Source: Heliocybe sulcata
Lineage: Eukaryota > Basidiomycota > Agaricomycetes > Gloeophyllales > Gloeophyllaceae
Assembly: GCA_004369045.1 (NCBI GenBank)
Contig: ML213513.1
Span: forward strand, 186,001 to 250,000
Reading direction: 5' to 3'
DNA: 64,000 bases
The translations under genes and the position numbers were made by a program. Under the pieces are notes generated by a model. That model was not told the DNA's origin. It made no database searches and was given only the letters and a program-made list of their open reading frames with translations. This document shows, piece after piece, positions 48,829 to 62,194 of this stretch; the first letter of the stretch is position 1, and each line of letters starts with the position of its first letter.

Positions 48829-49996
48829 GACATAATACTTTGGACCGCTTGATTATAGAAGGTTGTTGGTTTGCTCTATGTCTATATAATGAGATCACGT
48901 ATTGATTTACGAAGAGTTGCTGCTCGTGTTGTCATGCTGTATCTATTTAATTGTTGATCCGAATTCCTACTCGAAGTTGTAGACTGGCAATATTTGCATG
49001 CTCGGTCGATTTCTTACCGTGAGAACCTCGTCCTTACAGCCTTGTCTCTGCCCTGGGGAGTTGAAAATATGGCTCGATAATGATAGAGTTGCAAGAAACT
49101 AAAAAATAAAGAAAAAAAAAAGGAAAAAATCGGATTGGCTCTCGAAGCCATGTGGTCCGTCTCAATATGGATACTGTGGCTTGTGGGGCCTCCATAGGAC
49201 GTATGGTTTCCAAAACATCGGAGCAACAGGCACAAAAAATCTGGCAATCTCTGCACCACATATATAAACTTTTCCAGTCTCATAGTACTCGTAGAGCTGA
49301 AATTTTCTTCCCGGTCTTCGACCGGGTCGGAGTACTAGTAGCAGACGGGTCTCATGAATCCCGCAGACATAGTGTGGGCAGTAGCTACGGACATCTCAAA
49401 GAAGACACCTTGTATCTTACGTACTGATTTTAACATCTATTACCACCACTTCTCGCTTCAGAGCAACACTATCTGACCAGGATTTCGGAGGAGGAATGGG
49501 AGCTTTCAAACTCCGCTCTTCTGTGTTCAATCGCTGCAACAAGGAGCATCCAGCTATAGGTTTAATCTTTATGTGAAATATCTTTTAATTCCCTTAGGTA
49601 TTACTTTTGTGTTGTCTTGAGCTCTTGGGTATTCTACTTTCCCTGGTATAGCAGTAATAGGCCACACTCGACATTGATCGGAGTGCGAATTACCCGGGCG
49701 CGGAGGAGTACTGCGTATTTAGATGAACATCAAACGAAGATCTTGAGCTGTGCGCTGTACACTTTATACAATGAGATTGATTCCTAACGGTATCTCGTAC
49801 GTGGCCACGGCAAGCCCTCTACTGTGCATGTGCGAGTGTACGAGCCGGCGCGGCAGGAGCGCCACGAGGACATGTTCGCAGGGTAATGATTTTCCCACAC
49901 TCAATTATCAATAACTTGCAACTCTATCGGTAACCTCCCGAAAATATTGTCTCTTTGCGCCGTATTCTGGAGCCGTGCAGTCGCATATTAACGGCC
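48829..49996. other. Intergenic, no gene recognised
   Basis: Spacer between permease 1 and the SET gene. It contains an A-rich tract at about 49100-49130 and no other structure I can name. Confidence 0.4.
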
Positions 49997-51363
49997 ATGG
50001 GTTCTGTCTATGAGATCAAGCCTACCAGCTACGGTGGTAGAGGTGCTTTCGCAACGTCCTCAATACCTGCAGGTACAGTCGTCCACACCTCTCCCTCTCC
50101 GTTCGCGCATGTGGTCTATCGGGTGTTCAGGAAGGAGGTATGTGCGTGGTGCTGGAGATATGCCTGGGATGATGGGGGGAAGCGAAATTGGTCTGTGAAG
50201 GTAAACTGCGGAGGGAAGGGGAAAGAGAGGGACAGAGCGAGAGGCGGCTTGTGGTTCTGTGGCGAGGAGTGTAAAGAAGAATGGATGAAGGACGATGAGG
50301 ACGGGCTCGCGATGGAGGTCTATGAGGCTATTGACCGTGAGGGAGCGAAAGCGATGAAATTCAAGCCCCCGGCGGATTCGAAACCTTCAAACAGCAAGCA
50401 GGACGTACTCAGTATTGAGGAGTTCGTACCAGACAACTTGCAAGCTGAGGATCTTACGCAGGAACTTCTGGACGACATATGGGCGAAAGTGGAGACGACC
50501 GCACGGTTGTATTTTGGCGAGCCTCCATCCTCTGGCAAGTCAAGAGGAAAGCGGAAGATGCCTATAGTCCCTCTCGGGGATGAACACGACATCGATCTGG
50601 CAAGGTTCGTAGCCTCTGGACTGATATCAGTTCATCGAGACAATCACCGAGCTCCCTGTACCTCTCCGCCCTCGTCTGTCGCCACTACGCCACCGCGGTC
50701 TCCGACTCCGTCTTCTATAGAGTCGGCGTCTGAGCCGGATGAATCTTCGTCCCTGCCGCTGGTATCGACAGCAGAGGCTTCTGGCAGTCCTTCAGCTTCT
50801 TGGCCTGGCTTCCTTTCGCTCCAGCCGAACGAGCTCTCCGCGCTCCGGTCATCTCCAAACCAACTATCTCAATGGATCCAGGTGTACTTGTTCCTCGCGT
50901 CCATCTTCGTTGGCCACCCTCTCCATCCGTTGATATTGGACCCATCCTATACTTGTGCCATCTTCAACCGTGATGCAGGCAATTCATTTGGCATATGGCA
51001 GCTCCCCTACATGGACGAGAGTGAGATGTTCGGATGGGGAGTATGGGTGGACGCGAGCTATTTCAACCATAGTGCGTGCTGCCTTCAGATATGCCACCTT
51101 ACTAGTCTTGATATGTTGGGTTCGTCATGTTGCTCGATTATTCAGGTTGTTCCCCGAACCTAGTCAAGAAGAGAAGTGGGAGAGTGTTCTCGTTCCTAAC
51201 TACGCGGCCTATTGAAGCGGGTGAGGAACTCTGCATCTCGTATGGTAATGTGAACGACGACGTGATCACGAGAAGGAAGAGGCTCTGGGATGGGTGGTGG
51301 TTCTGGTGTGGTTGTACCAGATGTGCGGAGGATTGCGCTCGCAGTGCACAGGGAAGCGCGTGA
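49997..51363 (+). CDS. SET-domain protein, SMYD-like
   Basis: Probable protein lysine methyltransferase of the SET/MYND type. The N-terminal SET motif is YGGRGAFATSSIPAGTVV. It is split by a cysteine-rich insert (VCAWCWRY, then FCGEECKEEW) resembling a degenerate MYND finger, followed by a long, low-complexity Ser/Pro insertion (about 50650-50800). The core motif NHSCSPNL is completed over one intron at about 51073-51145. It is followed by GRVFSFLTTRPIEAGEELC with ISYG, and a post-SET WFWCGCTRCAEDC. The start at 49997 gives the shortest N-terminus; an in-frame ATG at 49955 exists. About 430 residues. Target unknown. It lies between two permease paralogs. Confidence 0.87.
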
Positions 51364-52024
51364 CATGAACACCGGTGCTTCATCGAATGTGGACTTCCGT
51401 TGCAGCCGATGTTTCTGCCTGCCCTTACCCAGGCAGGGATTTGGACGACCAAGGCAGACCAAGAACAACTTCGAAGGTACATACAAACCCATTTTCTGAT
51501 GTACAAGCTATGGGCTTACTTCGCTTCTTCACAGTGGCTCTAGCTACATGTTTGGTCGGTTTGCAGATTAGCCATGTCAACGACAACCGTGACAACCTAG
51601 TCAATAAGAAGGTGTCCCGTATTATTTTCCGATAAAAGGCCTCTACACCGGACAGTGCAGAACGCCACTTTATAATTTGATGATGTCACCGGTGTGTTAA
51701 GCGTAATCCTTCCTGATAAGAGTGGGAATAGAATGTTGATGGGCGCTCGTCCATCTTTAGCTGCAGGTCGGGCACCTTGAAGCTCATCCGACTGCGTGTA
51801 CCTCGCTATGGTTTATGTTCTTGACGATGCTGGTGGAACGCGGCACGACAAAGTACAGCACCGGAACGGAAGATGTCGTGCAGTTGTTGCGTCTCTTTGT
51901 ACTCGCCGAGTGCCCGGCTGATGAGTATGTCAAACCTTCCGGATAAGCAGATAAGCTTCGGACGCGATGTATTTCCTCTGCGCGTTGCTGTCTCCTTTGC
52001 AGCCACTGCTTCCTTGGACCTGCC
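51364..52024. other. Promoter region of permease 2
   Basis: Spacer between the SET gene and the second permease. No gene; one hydrophobic stretch at 51510-51570 is isolated. Confidence 0.4.
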
Positions 52025-53901
52025 ATGTCGTTGCCGGTCGAAAGCAGCGCATTGCGCCCCTCCCTTGAGAAGGACACGACCTCCGGCTCTGCTGCCACGG
52101 ATGCGGAGAAGCAGGCTGCCCCGCCGACGCGCACGACCGTCGTGGATATCGAGGAGATGGACGACGGTGTACCCCGCACCCGCGGTTTCTTCGGGAAGCT
52201 GTGGGCGGTTGTGCAGAAGTTGGACAAGTACGGGGTCGAAGCGCGCGGGATCGAGCGTGTACCGCCCGCGGAGAGGCCGCAGAGGAGGCCTTGGGATTCC
52301 GGGACTCTGTGGTGCGCGGCGAATACGACTATTGCGACGTTTAGTACGGGCACGTTGGGTCCTGGGGTGTTCGAGATGGGTCTGAGAGATTCCGCGTTGA
52401 CTATCCTGTTCTTCAATCTTCTGTCGACCATCCCAGTGGTAGGCTACTTCTCTGCCCGTCGATCTGCCGCATGACCATGCTCTGTACAGGCCTATTTCGC
52501 GACCTTTGGTGCGCGGAGTGGTTTGAGACAGATGGTGTTTTCTCGCTTTACGTTCGGTTACTGGTTCAATATGTTTCCGGCGGTGAGCAATACCTTCGAG
52601 TGTTTACACGTACCATGTGCTCACACTCTCCAGGTTCTCAACTGCATCGGTACCGTTGGCTGGTCTACCATCAACACCATAGTCGGAGGTCAGACCCTGC
52701 ACGCAGTCTCAGACTCACACCAAATTCCCGTCGCTGCTGCTATCGTTGTTATCGCTGTCCTTAGTCTCCTGCCCCCCTTCGCCGGCTATAAGTTTGTGCA
52801 CAGTTTTGAGCGATACTCTTGGATCCCTCCGGCCATAATCTTTTTCATCATGCTTGGCACATGTCTTACGTACGTACCGCAGGGGCCATGGGGTGGGAAC
52901 GGTGCTCTGGAGGCGGGCAGCGTGCTTAGCTTTGGCGCAGCGGTTGTGGGATACGGGCTTGGTTGGGGCAGTTACGCCAGCGACTACACTGTGTATGTTC
53001 TTTAATAGTCTTCAGTCCGGGACTTTATCTGATTTAGAGCATCCTTACTAGCAACCTCCCTGAAGACACCTCGGCATGGCGCATCTTTATAGCAACATAC
53101 CTGGGTCTGAACGTGCCGCTGATCCTCGTCGAATCTCTCGGCGCCGCATATACAATCGCATGTCAACACAACCCCGCATGGGGCGCGATGTACGCTGAGA
53201 ACGGTGTGGGCGGCATGATTGCTGCTGGCCTTTCACCGCTGAACGGCGTCGGCCGGTTCTTCACGCTCATCATGGCATTATCCATCGTCGCGAATAACGT
53301 CCCCAACATCTACTCCCTCTCGCTCACCGCACAAGTTTTCGGCCCCATACTTCAAGCAATTCCACGACTGTTCATCACAATTATTGGGACTGCGGTGTAT
53401 ATTGTGTTGGCGATCGTGGGCGCAAGCCACTTTGAGGACTGGTTGGACACCCTGCTGGTGCTGCTTTCTTATTGGCAGGCGATCTATGCGATGCTGTTGA
53501 CAGAGGAGCACTTGATATTCAGGAAACGCTGGGGGAGCTACGACTTCAATGCTTCCAGTAGGCCGGAAGCGCAACCTGTAGGCATTGCTGCCGGCATTGC
53601 ATTCGGCTGCGGTATCATGGGTGCAGTCCTGGGTATGGCTCAGACATGGGTGAGCTTCTACACCAGGTTCTTGGTGCAGTCGTTTGGCGTGCTAACTGAC
53701 GGATTTGATAGTACGTTGGTGTCATTGGTCGGCAGATCGGTGACCCCACGCTTGGCGGCGATATCGGTTTTGAACTGGCCTTTGCATTCGCTGGTATCGT
53801 GAGTGACCTAACGTCTATAGGAGGGAACTCTACTGAGTGCCGCTCTCGTATAGGCGTATCCACCCTTGCGCTACCTCGAGAAGAGATACTTTGGCCGATG
53901 A
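52025..53901 (+). CDS. NCS1-family purine/cytosine permease, paralog 2
   Basis: Paralog of 46952-48828 with the same exon plan. It starts MSLPVESSALRPSLEKDTTS. Conserved segments are KLDKYGVEARGIERVPPAER, QMVFSRFTFGYWFNMFPA, VLNCIGTVGWSTINTIVGGQ, SFERYSWIPPAIIFFIMLGT, SLGAAYTIACQHNPAWGAMY and HFEDWLDTLLVLLSYWQAIY. The last exons give YVGVIGRQIGDP and RYLEKRYFGR. It differs from paralog 1 mainly in the N-terminal tail and several loops (for example TYVPQGPWGGNGALEAGS), so specificity may differ. No defects seen. Confidence 0.93.
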
Positions 53902-54230
53902 TCTTGGATTCCCAAGGCTGCTGTCCTTTCCTGTTACTTATTATTCTTGTAAAAAAGTCAATGTATTACCTCACGGATTGTGGGGGTTAATGAATAATAT
54001 GTGAATTTGTTGTTGCTTATGTCCCTTGACAAATCCCGAGCCGAAGGGGATCTTGATAAGATTCTAGCCCCTAATTTGTGCAATCACCACATTGGATCCC
54101 GACGCGTTCTATAGCCATCGATAGTCCTCTCGTCCAGATTCCTTCCAGGCTTGTCGCTCGCCATATAACACACATTCACGGTAGGCGCTGTTTCTCAACT
54201 TTCTATATCCTACCCCAAACACTGCTTCAG
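53902..54230 (+). promoter_or_regulatory. Upstream region of the TPI gene
   Basis: A CT-rich stretch just before the ATG (TTTCTCAACTTTCTATATCC at 54191-54210) is typical of highly expressed glycolytic genes in filamentous fungi. The frame is open upstream of the ATG, but MARKFFVGGNYK is the conserved start. Confidence 0.45.
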
Positions 54231-55370
<1,140 letters not shown>

Positions 55371-56569
55371 GTGTGACGGGAAGAAGTTACCAACAAGCAG
55401 AAGAAAGACTGTACATTATACATCACCACAATAGAAGGTATTCCTGGGATTTGTTGGCAAAGCTCATTTGCGATAACAGGCGACAAGTGAGCGGCTCGGT
55501 GTGGTCTATGTGCAACTCGCGAGATCCTGCAATGCTCTGTTCGAGGATTCACTGGCGACTGTCCTGATTGACAGCATTGTGGCAATTTAAATGATCCCTC
55601 AATCCGCTTGATGACTACGAAGTCGATAGCCTGAGTCTCCGGCACGAATAAATACAAATAGGCCAAGGTAATCTGGTCACTCTATCGGTCAATAAGCAGT
55701 GTGAGCATACAAGGAAAGCCAACGCACAATAATATAGGAGTAGAATACCATGGGTCCCCAGCAATCCTAGAACCACCAATACCGCACGATCTTCCAGGTG
55801 AACCACAGTCCAAATAAACATGCCACGCAGTACAGGATAAGTCGCCACTGCTTAACGCCTCCACCCAGGCCGAACGCATGGGCTGCCCGTCGTGACGAGT
55901 TGGCTAGCGAAGAGCCGAAGGAGGTGAAGGCATTGCCCTGCATCCAGCCTCACTGCATTAAATCCCGGCATGTCATGAGCATGCAGAATCACGCACCGCG
56001 TCGTCTAACATCAAATTCTGCCGCTCGACATCATCGTGAATATCCGTCGTCACCTATAATCCTGTTCGTGAACTTGGACGCTGTAAACTATTGTGCGTAC
56101 GCACGCCGCGCAATGTCCGGATTTTGGAGTGCAGTTCGTCGAGACGCTGATCGTTCTGGGCTTCATACGTGTCTTCGACTCTGCCTCTTGAAGCGGACAT
56201 GGGAGGTGTATTGGTATACGAAGCAGAGACAAGGAGAGGTGGCGCACGAGTGGTTGGGTGCAGATGGTCTATACGAGGTCCAGCCGAGATAATCGTGGGA
56301 ATGTACGTACACTATGGGACCGTCTCCTCCTGCAAGCGCTTTTGAGATTACGAGTAGTTGCGTACTGGAAGATACGTCTGAGACTCTGCATAACACAGCA
56401 GCCGCAATGGATATCTGAATTTATACATGATTAAGATCTCAAATGATTATCGATACAATTATGGGACACTCGAGCTAGTCTAAAGACGATGGAGGACTAT
56501 TGCTACACCAGAATAAATAGCGGACTGGTTCAATAATTTATCCACGAGAAGAAGGATCTGATACTTCCA
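55371..56569. other. Intergenic between convergent genes, possible 7TM fragment
   Basis: A reverse frame at about 55690-55850 is strongly hydrophobic (LVVLGLLGTHGILLLYYCAL) and could be a remnant of another membrane protein. It has no partner exons that I can find. Otherwise nothing recognised. Confidence 0.3.
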
Positions 56570-58359
56570 TCAGCAGACCTCAAAAGCCGCTCCCTGAACC
56601 CGATTTCTGAGGTGCTTGCGGGCGTTGAGTCTACGATGCCGGTGTGAGATTAATCCAACAATGTCAGAAGGGTGATGGACGTACGCAGCGAGCATTGCAT
56701 TGGCATAAACTGCAATTCGGTCAGTAATTAGGGATATTCCAAATGGTGCGTTAGCGGCACGTACATTTGGGATGCGTAAAGTAGACGGCGATGTACCACA
56801 TATTGAAAGGCATCATGATATACTGGATATGCCGAGTATCAGTGCATCATCTCGGAGCTGCATGAGTATGGCCTTACCAGAGCGATATAAACAATAGTCA
56901 CGCAACTGGAATGAGGGCGTCAGTGCTGCGGCTACAAAAGGAAGCTGCTGGCGACTAACCATGTCAAAAAGCATGTCCCTACCGCCCACAACATAAGCGT
57001 CTGGAGTAAGGTCCTAGATAATCATGAGTATCTGTAAAAATGATTAGTCTGCGATGAACTCACCGCATCCTGTAGAACGCATGGTCCCTGTGTATGTAAA
57101 GGAAGACACACATGTAGGTGGCGACGACCACGTCGCTCATAGCATGGACAATTGAGAACGAGTAGACCTCCCACTGAAGTATCAAAGCCATGTAAGATCC
57201 TTGTAGATAGTGTACGGCGTCGAACAAAGGCGCACCTGAGACTCCCTTCCGTATTCGAACGATGGCAATCTATAGCTGAATGGCTGAATCAGACCAAGAC
57301 TTGAATGAGAGGCATGCTGTTTACCATTTGATGATGTAGACTGAAGAAGTGGACATCGATTTAGGTCAGCTCGTGTGTTGTGAGTAGAGAGCAAGATAAC
57401 TACCTATCGAGAATACTGATGCAGAGGGCGCGAACAGCAGAGGTCAACCAATATGCGAGAGTTCCAGAGGAAGGTATGTACTTACAGAGGCCGGATAATG
57501 GGAATATATGCTGAAAACGGCGTCAGTCTAATGAACTTCAGGTACTGGCGGTTCAAGTGAGTGCTTACTAAGGTCAAGCCCCATCTGGTCTGCGCTACTG
57601 TACCCGGCGTCATTTCCTCAGCTACGCAAACTATTTTGTTACAGTACACTCACGTTTCGAAATCCTGACGATGAAGAAGCTTAGGAAGATGGATCAGATA
57701 CATCTGGCGACCATCCAGCTGATCGTACTTACCTCTGGACCAGCACTGTCGTAAGTTCCTATGTTAAACGTCAGATTCCATAACAGATTCCCTATAACAG
57801 CCGTCATACAGATGGAATCAGTTGAGCCTATGAGAAATGTGTCAGTCGACGATTTTCTGCAGTTTCTCATGTCATCTCACAATGAGGCTCCTAAGCTCGA
57901 TCAGTAAGCGGCGAATCGTCTGACGGCTGAGAGGACATACCAGTTGGCTACCAAGCAGTTTGCAGCATCGCCGCCACATTTTGATGCCAGATAGTACCAG
58001 CAGGAATGGCTCATGAACAGCTGTTGAAGTGTATCGCTCTGCTCGATGCATCACTATACATGCGACTATCCTCGAACAAGGCGCCTCACAATCCAAAGAA
58101 ATAAAACCTGGAACGCAAGGCATGAGTCGACCCTCAGGATGAGAGTATGAATGCCTTGCGACGAACCAGAAGCTTGAATACTCTTGGGTCATTAGGATAT
58201 CTCCGATAATATACTATCGTCTGGGCACATGTTACTCCGAATAGCCTTTGGAAATGTCAGAGTATGATATAGAGGACAGATGAAGTGGGCTTACAGCGTA
58301 CTGATTGCCATCCCGTCGAATAGCGCACCAAATGTCGAGTCGATTCCAGTTGGCTGCAT
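56570..58359 (-). CDS. DUF6534-type 7TM protein, divergent member
   Basis: It starts MQPTGIDSTFGALFDGMAIS at 58359. Following exons give LFGVTCAQTIVYYRRYPNDP, then SDTLQQLFMSHSCWYYLASK, YIPIIRPL, EWEVYSF-like (LQWEVYSFSIVHAMSDVVVA), YMCVFLYIHRDHAFYRMR and QTLMLWAVGTCFLT. The last exon is LNARKHLRNRVQGAAFEVC with the stop at 56570. The domain order is that of the family, with the usual ARKHLR end. Exons between about 57560 and 57930 are hard to place, so the internal structure is approximate, and a defect there cannot be excluded. It differs strongly from the copies at 13-40 kb. Confidence 0.7.
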
Positions 58360-59520
58360 CTCGCTAGTGAATGAAGGCGTGTTCACATCTCGAGCCTTAT
58401 AAGCGTGCGGATGTCTCCATGCACCTCGGCAAGCAGAACGGATTGTTGGTGGTACATGGCCACGGCCAATATCCTCCTTGGCAAGCGTCATTGATGCCTA
58501 TCCTGCCAGCACAATTTCCTTCTTTGTGTCATCGCGCAAAGGCGTACCTGAGGTAACAGGTTAATTGGCCGTCGGTATCGCGAACCACCGCTGGTAGTGT
58601 CCACATCTACCCAGTAAAAACGATCCACTTCACTATCATGAATGTTCAAAGTTATGCGGCTTTCTCCCAGAAAGGGAAGATAGCGGCTGAGGCGCAAGCT
58701 GAAGGGTAATTACGAGAATACGCCGCCAAGCGCCTTCGACGCGATCGTGGATTCCTCGATTTTCGACGTACAGCTTTCGCAGCTCAACATCCCTGTCATC
58801 CCGCAGGACTCCAAAGTCTTGGCGACCGACGCCGACTTATCCATGTGCGGAAGGTGTCTCCAGACGATAAAAATACAATGCAGCAAATTTAGACGTACGC
58901 CGTGTATTCCTCGTACTCCGAGTCCAGAGTTATCCCTGGATCACTTTTGGTCGGAGGTCGCAAATCCCGGTGTATCGTAAACACGCATGTTTGATAGAGT
59001 GAGATGGCCACAGACGTACGAATCGCTAAAGGACCAAGTGCTCATGGCAATTGCATGCCTCTGAGGTGCTGTAAGCCGCCTAAATTGGCTTCGAATCTGG
59101 AGACGATGTCGCACATTGTCTCCGCCAATAGCGAACTAGATGTTAGCGCCATCGGATGTTGGTAAGTAAAATCAAGATTTGATAACGCAAAATCAGAATC
59201 AAGTACTCCGCCGGCATGGTTGAGGACGGAGGAAACCGACCCCGTCGGTCCCATAGTGCTTCTCTGGCCCTCGGGACTTGCCACGCCGGACATCAGCCAC
59301 TTATCGGCTATTGCAGGTACAGCTTCAAGCCGCTGCGAATATTAATGAGGAGCTGCACGCTCAACCGCTCCACTACAGGGCGCCGCCCTGACAAGAATCA
59401 TAAACGGCAACACCGCCACGATCAGCATGTTTGACAATACGACTACAACATGTACACTTCTCTTGCTGCGGCCCTACGGCCCTTCTGCCGTCTTCTCAGG
59501 TCCTCCTGGCCCAATATCGT
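58360..59520. other. Intergenic, no gene assigned
   Basis: A forward frame at about 58715-58870 (FDVQLSQLNIPVIPQDSKVL) looks protein-like but belongs to no family I recognise and has no clear exon neighbours. It may be a fragment. Confidence 0.3.
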
Positions 59521-61063
59521 TCAATACTTCCTGACGATACCATCATCTCCAGCCGTCCACACTTCACCTCCGCCCTCACCTCGCACCCTGACAACCCGAA
59601 CAGCCTCGCAGTCTCCACCCACCAGCTCTGCCACGACTTCCGGTCCCTCAGGTCGCACCTCAGTTACGTAAGGCAGTCCATCCTCTGTCCCGATGGCCAA
59701 GCCCAGTTCCCCTTCCTGAGTGCCCGAGCCTGAGAACTTCAAGGAGGAAGGAACAACGAAAGCGAGCGACTCGATGGAGGAGCCGTTACGAGTGAACGAG
59801 GTTACGGGCGAGGACAGATTGCGAGTGTCGTATACAGTAATTACGCCCCTGGATGAGCCAGTGGCGAGCAGATTTGATGTCGGAGAGTAAGCAATAGACG
59901 TTAATGGTGGCCTCTTTCCCGTCCCTTCCGAAGAGGAATGGAAGACAGAGTTCTTCGTCGACAGATCAAATGCCTCGAATTCACCATCCTGCAGGGCACA
60001 GAACACGACCTTCCCCACTGTATCAACCTCTCTAGGATCGAGCTGCGCCGGTTTAGGTGGGCTTTCGTTCTCACCGTCCGGATCCACAGTGGCGACTGCT
60101 TGGAATTCTGCCTTCTCGCCCACGGCCATCGAATTTATGGGTACGAACCGCGAGGACCACATTGCCCGAATCTGCTGGCCCCCACTGACATCCCAGAGCC
60201 GCACTGTACTATCCTTGGCTGAGGATAATACGTTCCGACCGCGAGATACCATTGCAGTACTAGTGATGTATCGAGTATGCGCCTTGAGAGTGCGGACAGG
60301 TTTGAAGGATGGGGCGTCTGAGGTCGCAGATTCACCATCCGCAGCTTCAGCAGGTAGGATGTGCAACATAAAGTCTGCTCCTGCAGATAGGAGGACTCGC
60401 GATGAAGGAAAGAACTGTAAAGACGTCACTGTGGTAAGGTGCGGCTTGCATGACAACTTGGCGCTGTCCGCGTTGGCAGATGTGCGAGACACGGACGTCG
60501 CAGGACTGAGGAAAATCGTGCCATCGTTGTATCCAGTTGCTATCTGCGTCCCATCTGGAGAGACGTCAAATGCCGAGATCTGCTGGGGCTAACGTCCGCA
60601 ACGTATGAACATTGTGCTGCCAGAGGAACCGAACCGTGCATCGAACTCACATGATGGGGATCCGCTCGGTCAGGATCACTAAATGTCTGTCTGGGGAAAG
60701 CTATCCGCGTTGGTGCAATACTCAGCGATGGGCAAGCGACTGTGTATGAGCTCTGTCAAGAGAGAGGAAATACGATCACTTGGGACGCTTTATCACTTGG
60801 GAAGAAAACATCTAGTGGAAAAAGGATGCACTTACCCCGCCTAGAGAGTTGATTTCGACCCCATCCCTCGCATCTAAGCTCACTTGGGACCTATCCTTCT
60901 CATTCAAGCTCAGTCTGACTTTCCCGTGGACGGACGTCGAGCCAAGTCTGTAGCACGAGATCCAGATATCTTCGTTGATAACCAAGCCAGAGCGCACATC
61001 GTCCAAGACTGTTTGTAGAGTAGGCTGTATCGTAACCACAGGTAGCGTTATTGGGGAGTTCAT
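59521..61063 (-). CDS. rpn14: Rpn14/PAAF1-like proteasome assembly chaperone (WD40)
   Basis: WD40 propeller that escorts the proteasome regulatory-particle ATPases during assembly. It starts MNSPITLPVVTIQPTLQTVL at 61063. After two introns (about 60600-60660 and 60750-60840), the large exon begins QQISAFDVSPDGTQIATGYN. Then it gives SLQFFPSSRVLLSAGADFML, TLKAHTRYITSTAMVSRGRN with VLSSAKDSTVRLWDVSGG, DPREVDTVGKVVFCALQDGE, TSIAYSPTSNLLATGSSRG and a final VWTAGDDGIVRKY. The order and wording (HTRxITSTAxVxRGRNVLS; EVxTxxKVV) match PAAF1/Rpn14 rather than other WD40 proteins. Complete. Confidence 0.85.
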
Positions 61064-62194
61064 CCTGAGTCAAATCCTACCTAAGGCCAGAGATCTGAGA
61101 GGCTGATTTCGCGTTGTTCGCGTTGTGGCGCACAAGACAAGCCACATGAAACATGAACAAATAAACGGACCGGTGGCAGCTCGCCCCTAGGCCTCGAGCT
61201 CGAACTCTGCCGTACAGCAGAATATTATGGAAAGCGTCGTGCAACCACATTATCAGAGATGCTGCTACTCTACGGAAGGCATCTTGGTGGAAGACGCTCA
61301 GCTCGGAGAGGATGCCTAAGCATCATGTGTGGCACAGTCAGAACCACGTCGCACGGAGGTCGCTGAGGCACGATAAATGTTACAGCGACTGCGTATACAA
61401 AAGGATCTCTCAATCACTGCAGCGGTTACCTGCATACTTGGAAGGTCGGAGAGACGTCAAGATCCCATGCGCATGAGGCCTAGGATCGATTGGTAAGAAT
61501 AGCAGACGTAGCCGTCACGCACCCACATATATATCGGCTGGAGTCGAAGATAACATAGAACAAGCTAACATTACCTTCCTCAGTGACGAGAGTCGACGTC
61601 AATGCGACTGGATGAGATGCGGATAGGGATAAGAAATAACATGAATTTAATGATGCACGGCGAGGTGACGACGATCCCAGTCACTGGCGACACAAAGCTC
61701 ACAATGCAACCACGCACCGTCGTGTTCGGATGCACGTTCGTACGAACTGACCTGCGCAAACTGAGGAGAGAGACGAAGTAGTGGGGATCTGCATCCCGGG
61801 AAGAGGCGACGTAGATTACAGTGGATAGCAAGAGCTACGGAGAGCGGCAGTGTACAGGCCAGGACAGCACTTCTAGACCGTATGATCTATACGTGATAAT
61901 ATTCAGCGAACACAGTGATTCTTCAGACTTGCAACAGACCTTACAGAGGGACTTCGCTATTGCGCGTCCAATTCTATGAGTTGAACACGGCCTGTTGAAG
62001 CACCAGAATTGGATGATCAGCGTCAAACCATGCGGCACCACATTCTGATCAAGGTGCAGGAGACGAGATAGCGACCTGTGCAGCCACGGGTCTATGAAAC
62101 GAAGTGAGCATGATCAAGCGGACGGAGTTCGAGTGTAAAGGAAAGCCGATAGTGGTCACACGACAAGGACTTTCCTCTTTACCACCACTACGCT
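61064..62194. other. Intergenic between divergent genes
   Basis: Divergent promoters of the Rpn14-like gene and the carboxypeptidase-like gene. No gene, RNA or repeat recognised. Confidence 0.4.

Noticed and set aside
49090-49130. A-rich tract as a possible poly-A tail of an inserted element
   Set aside because: No target duplication, no element body and no reverse-transcriptase sequence upstream; simple low complexity is enough.
54078-54230. In-frame extension upstream of the TPI start, possible targeting peptide
   Set aside because: The conserved TPI start MARKFFVGGNYK has a good context and a CT-rich leader before it; the extension is probably an open 5' leader.
55615-55882. Hydrophobic reverse frame that might be another 7TM gene
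   Set aside because: Single isolated fragment without family motifs or neighbouring exons; kept only as a remark on the intergenic region.
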